DNA of 6,207 nt from positions 1 through 6,207 of the forward strand of contig CAMORF010000146.1 of NCBI GenBank assembly GCA_946623485.1. Reading direction: 5' to 3'. The position numbers and the translations under genes are program-made. This document shows, piece by piece, positions 1-5,887 of the stretch (positions are counted from its first letter, which is position 1; the number at the start of each line of letters is the position of its first letter). This DNA is from an uncultured Clostridia bacterium. GTDB lineage: Bacteria; Bacillota; Clostridia; Lachnospirales; Lachnospiraceae. The notes beneath the pieces are model-generated. The model did not search any database. It was not told where the DNA came from and saw only the letters and a list, made by a program, of their open reading frames with translations.

Positions 1-1
1 C

Positions 2-1123
2 ACCAACCTGATGACGCTTCGCGTGACGGCGGACACCCCAGAGAATACCTACCGCACCATCCGCTCCATCATGTACAACATGAACACATTGACCCAGTAT
101 GTGTCGGCGGAGATGGTCATGGAGATCCTGCAGGATCCCACCGTTCCCACCAGAGCGGATACCTCGTTTTCCGCCGCTTCTCAGACAAGGCGCGCTTTCG
201 TCCTCAGCATGACTGCACTGATTTTGGTATTCATGTACCTCTCTTACCGGAAAGAGACGGTCAAGAGCGAAAAGGACCTGGAAAATCAGCTGGATGCAAA
301 GTCTCTCGGTATGATCCATCAGGAGAACGAATATCGTTCCATCAAGGAATGGGTCGGCCGCAAGAAGAGAAAGCTGCTGGTCACGGACCTGTCGGCCAAA
401 TTCGAGTTTGTGGAGCGATTCAAGAAGATCGCCGCCCATGTTTCTTCCCAGGCCCATAAGATCCACGCCAAGGTCATCCTTGTCACCAGTGTGCAGGAGC
501 ACGAGGGCAAGTCCACTACCTGCGCAAACCTTGCCTTGACTCTCGTGCAGCAGGGCTATTCGGTCCTCCTGATCGACGGCGATATGCGCCGCCCTACGCT
601 GAATACCATGTTCCTTAAGCCCAACGACAAGCTGAAAGCCAGCCTTGGCTCTGTCCTGATGGGGCAGGCCAATCTGGCTGACGCCATGGTTCACGATGAG
701 GAGCGGGGCTTGGATCTGCTGCTCAATAAGCGTAACTACACCAACTCCACGGATATCGTTTCTTCCGACTATATGAGCCGTCTGATCGCCCTGGTCCGTG
801 AGCATTACGATTTCATCATCATAGACTCGCCCCCTATGTCCCTGATGGCAGACGCGGAGGTCCTGGCGGATCTTTCCGACATGAGCATCCTTGTCGTCAA
901 GTATGACACGGTCCTGGCTCAGGATCTGAACGACGCCATTGACTCGCTGCGTGACTGTCATGCGCATTTTGCAGGCTGTGTTCTGAGCCAGGTTCAGTCC
1001 CTGCCCGGCGCCCGCAGAACCATCGGCGGCTACGGCGGCTATGGCCGTTACGGTCACTACGGCCGCTACGGGAAGTATGGCCGCTATGGGCAGTATGGCC
1101 ATTATGAAAAGGCGGAACAGTGA
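2..1123 (+). CDS. Wzz-type chain-length determinant fused to BY-kinase (CpsD/CapB-like), 5'-truncated by window edge
   Basis: This is the C-terminal part of a polysaccharide co-polymerase/bacterial tyrosine kinase, a membrane protein that autophosphorylates on tyrosines and controls polymer length and export. The frame is open to the left edge, and codons before the ATG at 11 (Thr-Asn-Leu) align with TNL at residues 121-123 of the next gene, so that ATG is internal. Numbering from that Met: end of the extracytoplasmic Wzz region 1-60; transmembrane segment about 62-78; P-loop E163-H-E-G-K-S-T169; Walker A' VLLIDGDMRRP 185-195 (D189, D191); Walker B FIIIDSPP 268-275 (D272). The tail has nine tyrosines exactly three residues apart, Y341 to Y365. 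Oddities: the position before EGKST is His rather than the usual Gly, and the EX2RX2R oligomerisation motif is degenerate (E135, K138, A141). The next gene starts 9 nt after the stop and is a paralogue. The family is clear; kinase activity is inferred. Confidence 0.93.
   Translation, partial: TNLMTLRVTADTPENTYRTIRSIMYNMNTLTQYVSAEMVMEILQDPTVPTRADTSFSAASQTRRAFVLSMTALILVFMYLSYRKETVKSEKDLENQLDAKSLGMIHQENEYRSIKEWVGRKKRKLLVTDLSAKFEFVERFKKIAAHVSSQAHKIHAKVILVTSVQEHEGKSTTCANLALTLVQQGYSVLLIDGDMRRPTLNTMFLKPNDKLKASLGSVLMGQANLADAMVHDEERGLDLLLNKRNYTNSTDIVSSDYMSRLIALVREHYDFIIIDSPPMSLMADAEVLADLSDMSILVVKYDTVLAQDLNDAIDSLRDCHAHFAGCVLSQVQSLPGARRTIGGYGGYGRYGHYGRYGKYGRYGQYGHYEKAEQ
1031..1105 (+). repeat. 9-nt coding tandem repeat (TAY GGN NNN) specifying a Tyr-Gly-X cluster
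   Basis: About 8.3 imperfect copies of a 9-nt unit lie at the 3' end of the first kinase gene, encoding Tyr-Gly-X triplets with X being Gly, Arg, His, Lys or Gln. The third bases vary (tac/tat, ggc/ggt/ggg), so the protein pattern is better preserved than the DNA. This is the expected C-terminal autophosphorylation cluster of a BY-kinase, with unusually strict spacing. Confidence 0.85.
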
Positions 1124-1127
1124 GGTG
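1122..1127 (+). promoter_or_regulatory. Ribosome-binding site of the second kinase gene
   Basis: GAGGTG overlaps the TGA stop of the first kinase gene and lies 5 nt before the ATG at 1133. This supports that start and translation in one operon with the upstream gene. Confidence 0.7.
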
Positions 1128-1132
1128 CGGCC

Positions 1133-2671
1133 ATGAATGAAAAGATAGCGAATAAATCGGCCGAGTCCGAAAAAATTGATGTTATCTCTTTTGTAAACGA
1201 CTTTTTCCATCGCCTGAAGCGCATGTGGATCCTGGTTCTGGTGCTGACGGTGGTGGTAGCTGCGCTGTTCTATTACCGCACGACCGTTTCCTACAGCCCT
1301 ACCTATGTGGCTGAAGCGACCGTGTCTGTGGAGATCGTAAACGGCGGAACCTATGCGAATAAAAACACGGCAGAACAGATGGGCCTTATTTTCCCCTATA
1401 TCCTGACCAGCGGCGCGCTTTCCGACGTGATCGCTGAGGATCTGGGGACCAACAGTGTGCCCGGCACCATTACCGTAAGCAGCATCAAGGGAACGAATCT
1501 GCTGACCATTACCGTAAGCTCCTGGGATGCACAGTATGCTTATGATATCCTGCAGTCCGTGCTGAATAACTACCCGGAGGTCGCTCAGTTCGTCGTTGGA
1601 CAGACTGAACTGACTGTGATCGACGAGAGCGGTGTGCCTACCGACAGCGGCAGACAGTCTGTCATTCGCGGCTCCATCAAGCGCGGCGCTGCCATCGGCT
1701 TTGCGCTGGGTATTTTGCTGGTCGTTCTGAATGTGGTCAGCTTCCGCACCATACGCAGTGAGTCTGAGCTCCGATCCCTGCTCAACATCCCCTGCCTGGG
1801 TACGCTTCCGTTTTATCAGAAGAAGCAGCGCCGCAACTCCGCCCGCACAGAGATCAATATCCTCAATGACGGGGAAAACTCTGACTATGTTGAGGCGATG
1901 CGCCTGATCCGTACCCGTCTGGAACGCCAGATGGAGGGCAAGCAGGTCCTCATGGTGACAAGTTCCATCTCCGGCGAAGGCAAGTCCACTGTTGCTGCGA
2001 ATCTGGCGATCGCCATGGCTCGCAAGGGCAAGCGCGTGATCCTGGTGGACTGCGACCTGCGTAATCCCACTGTCAGCCAGATCTTCGAGCTGAAAGACAA
2101 GTATCCCGGCCTGGTTTCAATCCTTCGCGGAAAAAGTAAGCTGGAGGAGTCTCTTGTGCAGGTTTCCGATCATGGCAATCCCATCGGACTTACCCTGCTG
2201 CCCGGCGGCGAACGGGAGCCCAGACTGGTGGAGATCCTCAGCAGCGAGAATATGAAGAACGTCATTGATACGCTGCGCTCCATGGCGGATGTGGTGATCC
2301 TGGATACGCCGCCTTCCGCTATGCTGGTGGACGCGATGATGCTGGTTCGGCATGTTGACGCTGTGACTTATGTGATCATGAGCGACTTTGCCCGCCGGCG
2401 CTACATCTTTGAAGGCGTTGAGGAACTCACCACTGCCGGCGCCCCGATCGTTGGCTGCATCCTGAACGGCGGACGCACTCGAGGAGGACGCTACGGTTAT
2501 TACGGCTATGGTAAGTACGGCTATGGCAAGTACGGCTATGGCAGCTACGGATACAGCTCCAAGTCTTATACATCGGAGAAGAAGGCTTCTTCCGCAAAAA
2601 AGGCAGCTGCAAAGGCCAGGAAGGAAGCAGATCAGTCCGGAAATCCCGAACAGGCGGATGCCGGCGAATGA
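1133..2671 (+). CDS. Full-length Wzz/BY-kinase fusion (polysaccharide co-polymerase with tyrosine kinase domain)
   Basis: The 512-residue protein joins a Wzz-type chain-length domain to a cytoplasmic tyrosine kinase domain. Visible order: cytoplasmic N-terminus; TM1 about 32-48; extracytoplasmic region about 49-185; TM2 about 186-203; linker; EX2RX2R motif E254-A-M-R257-L-I-R260; Walker A GEGKST 281-286; Walker A' VILVDCDLRNP 302-312 (D306, D308); Walker B VVILDTPP 387-394 (D391); Tyr-rich tail with Y454, 456, 457, 459, 462, 464, 467, 469, 472, 474 and 479. A Lys/Ala-rich stretch (about 481-500) and an acidic end follow the tyrosines. All canonical kinase motifs are intact, unlike the degenerate oligomerisation motif of its upstream paralogue. 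In many Firmicutes these functions are split into CpsC (membrane) and CpsD (kinase); here one chain carries both. The ATG has a ribosome-binding site 5 nt upstream. The likely role is control of EPS chain length and export with the neighbouring polymerase. Confidence 0.94.
   Translation: MNEKIANKSAESEKIDVISFVNDFFHRLKRMWILVLVLTVVVAALFYYRTTVSYSPTYVAEATVSVEIVNGGTYANKNTAEQMGLIFPYILTSGALSDVIAEDLGTNSVPGTITVSSIKGTNLLTITVSSWDAQYAYDILQSVLNNYPEVAQFVVGQTELTVIDESGVPTDSGRQSVIRGSIKRGAAIGFALGILLVVLNVVSFRTIRSESELRSLLNIPCLGTLPFYQKKQRRNSARTEINILNDGENSDYVEAMRLIRTRLERQMEGKQVLMVTSSISGEGKSTVAANLAIAMARKGKRVILVDCDLRNPTVSQIFELKDKYPGLVSILRGKSKLEESLVQVSDHGNPIGLTLLPGGEREPRLVEILSSENMKNVIDTLRSMADVVILDTPPSAMLVDAMMLVRHVDAVTYVIMSDFARRRYIFEGVEELTTAGAPIVGCILNGGRTRGGRYGYYGYGKYGYGKYGYGSYGYSSKSYTSEKKASSAKKAAAKARKEADQSGNPEQADAGE
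2492..2560 (+). repeat. 15-nt coding tandem repeat specifying Tyr-Gly-Tyr-Gly-Lys units in the kinase tail
   Basis: From 2501, four 15-nt units follow one another: tacggctatggtaag, the same with one base changed, then two increasingly diverged units ending in Ser codons. The first two differ by a single base (ggt/ggc). They encode Y-G-Y-G-K/S and provide most of the tyrosine cluster. A further tyrosine-rich stretch (2492-2500) precedes them. The near-identity of adjacent copies suggests recent duplication or slippage. Confidence 0.8.
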
Positions 2672-2826
2672 TCTGCGGAATTAATCCGGCATGACGATAG
2701 CGGCGGGCAGTTGGGCTCGCTTACGGTTTATATTTCTATCAAAGATGATTCTTTATTACGAATCTGCCCTGCATAAAAGGTACCATCCCGCAGGACGGAT
2801 GAAGGAATACAGGAGAATTGCAGTTC
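2672..2826 (+). other. Intergenic gap between kinase pair and deacetylase cassette
   Basis: The 155 bases are more AT-rich than the flanking genes, especially about 2725-2760. I see no confident intrinsic terminator: a 7-bp inverted repeat (ATGCCGG 2658-2664, CCGGCAT 2686-2692) spans the kinase stop codon with a 21-nt loop but has no T-run. TATATT at 2729-2734 resembles a -10 box, but no matching -35 lies 16-18 nt upstream. A weak CCTGC/GCAGG repeat (2768-2772, 2790-2794) is also present. The gap may hold a promoter not recognisable by eye. Confidence 0.5.
2811..2816 (+). promoter_or_regulatory. Ribosome-binding site deciding the start of the PIG-L deacetylase
   Basis: AGGAGA lies 10 nt before the ATG at 2827. 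The in-frame TTG at 2818 is only 1 nt behind it, too close for initiation. The ATG also gives the family-typical N-terminus MRILAIGAH, so 2827 is preferred. Confidence 0.65.
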
Positions 2827-3489
2827 ATGAGAATTCTGGCCATTGGCGCACATTTGGATGATATTGAGATCGCATGTGGAGGAACACTTGCAAAAGCGAT
2901 AGAAGCAGGACACGAAGTCAAGGTGCTCATCATGAGCAAATCCGGCTATACCAACAAAGAGGGAGCGGTTCAGCGTTCGGATGAAATCGCTGTGAAGGAA
3001 GGCTTGAATGCGCTCCACACGCTGGGGATTCAGGATATTGAGATCCTGGATTTCCCCACAAAGGATATTCCGTTCCAGTCCGACGTGGTCACTGCGATCG
3101 ACCTGCGTATGGCGGCCTACGATCCGGACATCATTTTTACCCATCATCCTTTTGACACCCATCAGGCCCATGAAGGCGTTTCCAAGGCCAGTATTGCTGC
3201 CGCCAGAAGAAAGAATACCGTATTCTTTTATGAGCCTATTACGCCTTCCGGCCGCTCCTATGTCTCGTTTAAACCAACGCTGTATGTGGATATCAGTAAG
3301 ACCTTGGACAAGAAAATCGCTTCTCTGAAATGCCATACCAGCGAGTATAACAAGTTCGGTGCGGAGGATTGGATCGAGGGCGTCCGCTGCCGCTGCGGTT
3401 TCCGCGGATATGAGATCGGAAAAAAGTATGCGGAGGCCTTTGAAATTCTTCGGCTGGAAATGAATTTTGACGAGGGGACCGGTCTGTGA
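2827..3489 (+). CDS. PIG-L/LmbE-family zinc deacetylase
   Basis: The 220-residue protein matches the PIG-L/LmbE family, metal-dependent hydrolases that remove N-acetyl groups from amino sugars (MshB and the GPI-anchor enzyme PIG-L are known members). The first metal motif is A8-H9-L10-D11-D12-I13-E14, corresponding to the family AHPDDxE; the proline is replaced by leucine. The second is T105-H-H-P-F-D-T-H-Q-A-H115, the family HPxDxHxxH region. By analogy with MshB, H9, D12 and H115 should bind zinc and D11 act as base. The C-terminal GYEIGKKYAEAFEILR segment resembles the end of many sugar-locus members. Length is normal for a minimal single-domain enzyme, without signal peptide or membrane segment, so it should be cytosolic. 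It overlaps the next gene by 1 nt (TGATG), indicating coupled translation. The substrate is unknown; a nucleotide- or lipid-linked N-acetyl sugar of the EPS repeat unit is the likely guess. Confidence 0.9.
   Translation: MRILAIGAHLDDIEIACGGTLAKAIEAGHEVKVLIMSKSGYTNKEGAVQRSDEIAVKEGLNALHTLGIQDIEILDFPTKDIPFQSDVVTAIDLRMAAYDPDIIFTHHPFDTHQAHEGVSKASIAAARRKNTVFFYEPITPSGRSYVSFKPTLYVDISKTLDKKIASLKCHTSEYNKFGAEDWIEGVRCRCGFRGYEIGKKYAEAFEILRLEMNFDEGTGL
3472..3477 (+). promoter_or_regulatory. Ribosome-binding site of the PLP decarboxylase-like gene
   Basis: GAGGGG inside the end of the deacetylase gene lies 8 nt before GTG 3486 and 11 nt before ATG 3489. Spacing favours GTG slightly; codon strength and the TGATG coupling favour ATG. 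The two starts differ by one residue. Confidence 0.5.
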
Positions 3490-4700
3490 TGCGCTATACA
3501 AAGGACTGCCTGGATACGCTGATAGGCCGATTCGGAAGCCCTCTCTATCTGTTTGAAGAAACAGAGTTCCTCAATAACGCTCATTGCCTGGAAAGGGCAA
3601 TGCAAACCTATTACGAGAAGTATCGTATTGCCTACTCCTTTAAAACCAATTACACGCCATATATCTGCAAGACCGTCCGGAAAATCGGAGCTTATGCCGA
3701 GGTCGTTTCCGGCATGGAATACGATCTGGCGAAGAGGATCGGGTTCCCGGACGAAGAGATCATCTTCAATGGCCCCTGCAAGGGAGCTGCGGGAGATCGG
3801 GCTTTCCTCAATGGCGCCATGGTCCATGCTGACAGCCTGGATGAGCTGGCGAGGCTCTGCGAGCTCGCAAAAATGCATGAGGAGCGGCAATTCCGAATCG
3901 GGCTCCGTGTGAACATTGATGTGGGTCAGGGCTTTGTCTCTCGCTTTGGTATGGACGAGGAAGGGCTTTCTCAGGCGGTTCAGATGGTTTCAATGGTAAC
4001 GAATCTGTCTGTATCCGGACTCCATTGTCACATCAGTCGCTGTCGAAGCAAGGCAGCCTGGCAGCGCAGGATGGAAACGATGCTTGCGTTGGCAGACCGC
4101 TTTTTTGATAAGGCGCCTGCTTACATTGACCTTGGGAGCGGAATGTTCGGCAGTATGGATCCTGAGTTTGCGGCGCAATTTGATCATGCTCCGAGCTATG
4201 AGGATTATGCGGGTGTTACCGCGGCGCTTATGGCGGAGCACTATCCTGGGAAAGACGGTCCCTGGCTGATCACTGAGCCCGGGACGACCCTGGTAAGCCG
4301 CTTTGTGGAGTGCGTCTCCAGCGTGCAGGCCATCAAGACAGCCCGCGGCCATTCTTTCGCGATCCTGGATACCGGCATCCACATGTTGGGGGAGACCTGT
4401 ACCCTGAAGCAGCTTCCTGTCCGCGTCGTTCCCAGCGGCAATCCGCAGCATCAGTTTGATGCCGTTGACCTGACTGGGTATACCTGCCTTGAGCAGGATG
4501 TTGTGTATAAGGATTTTTCCGGGAAACTTGCGGTAGGGGATTATGTGGTCTTCGGCAATGTGGGAGGCTATTCCAACGTGCTGAAGCCGCCTTTTATTCT
4601 ACCGAACTGTGCGATGATCGCTCACACGGAGAGCGATGAGTATGTGTTGGTCAAGAGAGCGGAGACCGGTGAGGATCTGCTCCAAACCTATATTTTTTGA
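3489..4700 (+). CDS. Fold-type III PLP-dependent decarboxylase-like protein (Orn/DAP/Arg decarboxylase 2 superfamily)
   Basis: The 403-residue protein has the alanine racemase-like barrel plus C-terminal beta domain seen in diaminopimelate (LysA) and ornithine decarboxylases. Motifs: YSFKTN 49-54 with K52 as the PLP lysine; EVVSGMEYDLA 71-81; FNGPCKG 93-99; SRFG 151-154; GLHCHIS 177-183; glycine loop DLGSGMFG 214-221; EPGTTLV 263-269; GYTCLEQDV 330-338 with C333, E335 and D337; GGYSNVLKP 359-367. Two departures from LysA are visible: EPGR, whose Arg contacts the PLP phosphate in ornithine decarboxylase, reads EPGT (T266), and CESxD reads CLEQD. With its location between a deacetylase and an ATP-grasp ligase, this argues for a specialised enzyme rather than housekeeping lysine synthesis. 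BtrK of butirosin biosynthesis is a known example of this fold acting beside an ATP-grasp partner, but no carrier protein is visible here. The substrate is unknown; racemase activity is less likely but not excluded. GTG 3486 is an alternative start. Confidence 0.87.
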   Translation: MRYTKDCLDTLIGRFGSPLYLFEETEFLNNAHCLERAMQTYYEKYRIAYSFKTNYTPYICKTVRKIGAYAEVVSGMEYDLAKRIGFPDEEIIFNGPCKGAAGDRAFLNGAMVHADSLDELARLCELAKMHEERQFRIGLRVNIDVGQGFVSRFGMDEEGLSQAVQMVSMVTNLSVSGLHCHISRCRSKAAWQRRMETMLALADRFFDKAPAYIDLGSGMFGSMDPEFAAQFDHAPSYEDYAGVTAALMAEHYPGKDGPWLITEPGTTLVSRFVECVSSVQAIKTARGHSFAILDTGIHMLGETCTLKQLPVRVVPSGNPQHQFDAVDLTGYTCLEQDVVYKDFSGKLAVGDYVVFGNVGGYSNVLKPPFILPNCAMIAHTESDEYVLVKRAETGEDLLQTYIF

Positions 4701-4708
4701 GTGTGTTG

Positions 4709-5761
4709 ATGAAGCTGAAATCATGTAATGTTTTGATCACTGCTGCGGGCAATGTGTTTATGCCGGGAACGATGGCATGCATCAAACAGAACGGCGAGCG
4801 TGAGATCCGTCTGGTCGGAGCGGACATGAGTGACGATCCCACGATCCTGCAGATGTGCGATAAGGCGTACCCGGTTCCCAGGGGAGATGATCCGGGCTAT
4901 GTGAATGCGCTGCTTGAGATCTGCAAAAACGAAAAGATTGATGTTTTGCTTCCCGTCATGTCGGTGGAATTGAATGCGCTGGCGGAAAACCGGGATCGCT
5001 TCGCTGAGGTGGGGACCAAGGTTTCAGTTTCCGATCCTGCCGCGCTTGCCATTGCCAATGATAAACGAAAGCTCCTGGATTTTATGAGGGAGCAAGGCCT
5101 GCCCTGCGCAGACTATTATTGTGTAAGCAGCGTGGATGAGCTCCGCGAAAAGGCAACAAAGCTCGGATATCCGGAAAAGCGCGTTTGCGTCAAGGCGACC
5201 AATGGAAGCGGCAGCAGAGGGTTTCGCATCCTGGATGCCAAGGTTTCCCGTTTTGAAATGTTCCTGCACGAGAAGCCCAGCGCCGGTATCATCAGGCTGG
5301 AAGAGCTTGTTCAGATCCTTGAGGAAGGGGAGCGCTTTCCGGAGCTTCTGGTTATGGAGTATCTCCCCGGTGCGGAATACTCGGTAGATCTTCTTGCTGA
5401 CCATGGAAAAATCCTGGTCGGCTGCTGCAGGAGGAGCCTCCGGATGGAAAATAGCATTATGCTGGATGCGCAGATCGTGGATGCTCCTGCGGTGATGGAA
5501 CTCTGCGCCACTGTTACAGAGAAGCTGGGCCTGGACGGCAATATCGGCTTTGATCTTCGGGAGAGAGCGGACGGAACTCCTTTGATTATGGAGTGCAATC
5601 CCAGGATCACGGCGGGGATCCCGTATTTTGCTTTGGCGGGCGTCAACCTGCCCTATTTATGCATCAAACATCTGCTAGGCGAAGAGTTCTCTTCTTGTCG
5701 TCTGAAGCATGGGACTATTGTAAAAAGACGCTGGATGGAGATGTATTATTTACAAGGTTAA
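4709..5761 (+). CDS. Stand-alone ATP-grasp ligase (CarB-like carboxylate-amine/thiol ligase)
   Basis: The 350-residue protein has the ATP-grasp order: an N-terminal pre-ATP-grasp Rossmann-like domain (NVLITAAGN 7-15, about 1-115), the NDKRKLLDFM helix 117-126, a nucleotide-binding strand and flexible loop VCVKATNGSGSRGF 159-172 with K162, the EYLPGAEYSVDLL segment 217-229, and metal-binding GFDLR 280-284 and IMECNPRITAG 293-303 with E295 and N297. Such enzymes activate a carboxylate as acyl phosphate and join it to an amine or thiol. It is much shorter than carbamoyl-phosphate synthase large subunit and has one grasp domain, so it is a dedicated ligase. ATG 4709 is preferred: GAGTG at 4699-4703 lies 5 nt upstream and the protein then begins just before the first strand; TTG 4697, GTG 4703 and TTG 4706 are in-frame alternatives. 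It begins 8 nt after the decarboxylase stop, so they are co-transcribed. The substrates cannot be read from sequence. Confidence 0.9.
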   Translation: MKLKSCNVLITAAGNVFMPGTMACIKQNGEREIRLVGADMSDDPTILQMCDKAYPVPRGDDPGYVNALLEICKNEKIDVLLPVMSVELNALAENRDRFAEVGTKVSVSDPAALAIANDKRKLLDFMREQGLPCADYYCVSSVDELREKATKLGYPEKRVCVKATNGSGSRGFRILDAKVSRFEMFLHEKPSAGIIRLEELVQILEEGERFPELLVMEYLPGAEYSVDLLADHGKILVGCCRRSLRMENSIMLDAQIVDAPAVMELCATVTEKLGLDGNIGFDLRERADGTPLIMECNPRITAGIPYFALAGVNLPYLCIKHLLGEEFSSCRLKHGTIVKRRWMEMYYLQG

Positions 5762-5763
5762 TC

Positions 5764-5789
5764 AGTACGCTTCGCGTATTCTCTCTTTT
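5764..5789 (+). terminator. Possible weak intrinsic terminator or attenuator after the ATP-grasp gene
   Basis: Three bases after the stop, AGTACGC (5764-5770) pairs with GCGTATT (5774-5780) around a TTC loop, one of the seven pairs being a G-U wobble. CTCTCTTTT (5781-5789) follows. The hairpin is short and the T-tract interrupted, so termination would be partial at best; it could reduce read-through into the EpsG-like gene. Confidence 0.35.
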
Positions 5790-5826
5790 GCAGGGATTCT
5801 TGATGTTCCGTTGAGAGGAACTGTTC

Positions 5827-5850
5827 ATGGTTGAGCTTTTTGAGAAATAA
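5827..5850 (+). CDS. Possible 7-codon leader mini-ORF upstream of the EpsG-like gene
   Basis: ATG at 5827 opens a 7-codon frame, MVELFEK, ending in TAA. It is preceded by AGAGGA (5814-5819) with 7 nt spacing, a better ribosome-binding site than some real genes here possess. It has no recognisable function. It could be a regulatory upstream ORF, a remnant of a decayed gene start, or chance. It ends 42 nt before the EpsG-like start. Confidence 0.25.
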   Translation: MVELFEK

Positions 5851-5863
5851 TCTTGTGGATGAT

Positions 5864-5880
5864 CTGCGTAGATGACGCAG
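5864..5880 (+). promoter_or_regulatory. Small hairpin immediately upstream of the EpsG-like ribosome-binding site
   Basis: CTGCGT (5864-5869) and ACGCAG (5875-5880) form a perfect 6-bp stem with a 5-nt loop (AGATG), ending 3 nt before GGAG. No T-run follows, so it is not a terminator. It could affect ribosome access or mRNA stability; a chance occurrence is possible. Confidence 0.3.
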
Positions 5881-5883
5881 TAC

Positions 5884-5887
5884 GGAG
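5884..5887 (+). promoter_or_regulatory. Ribosome-binding site of the EpsG-like gene
   Basis: GGAG lies 5 nt before ATG 5893, favouring it over the in-frame ATG at 5872, which has only a weak candidate site and sits partly inside the hairpin. An in-frame TAG at 5869-5871 rules out any start further upstream. Confidence 0.65.

Noticed and set aside
2658..2692. 7-bp inverted repeat spanning the stop of the second kinase gene, considered as a terminator
   Set aside because: The loop is 21 nt and no T-run follows the second arm, so intrinsic termination is not supported.
2711..2734. TTGGGC (2711-2716) and TATATT (2729-2734) considered as a sigma-A promoter
   Set aside because: The spacer is only 12 nt and the -35 match is poor; no better pair was found in the gap.
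2728..3501. 257-codon open frame on the - strand opposite the deacetylase gene
   Set aside because: The + strand frame has clear PIG-L metal motifs, whereas the - strand translation shows no recognisable family and lies almost wholly antisense to it. I read it as a shadow.
3990..4451. 153-codon open frame on the - strand inside the decarboxylase gene
   Set aside because: It is opposite conserved PLP-enzyme motifs and has no family features of its own.
3489..4700. Housekeeping diaminopimelate decarboxylase (lysA)
   Set aside because: The EPGR arginine is missing, the CESxD motif is altered, and the gene lies in an EPS operon between a deacetylase and an ATP-grasp gene.
4709..5761. Carbamoyl-phosphate synthase large subunit fragment or pseudogene
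   Set aside because: At 350 residues it is a complete pre-ATP-grasp plus ATP-grasp unit with intact nucleotide and metal motifs and no frame disruption.
5767..5777. ACGCTTCGCGT occurs both here and at positions 14-24
   Set aside because: One copy is coding and part of a conserved Wzz segment, flanks do not match, and no other copies were seen; best explained by chance.
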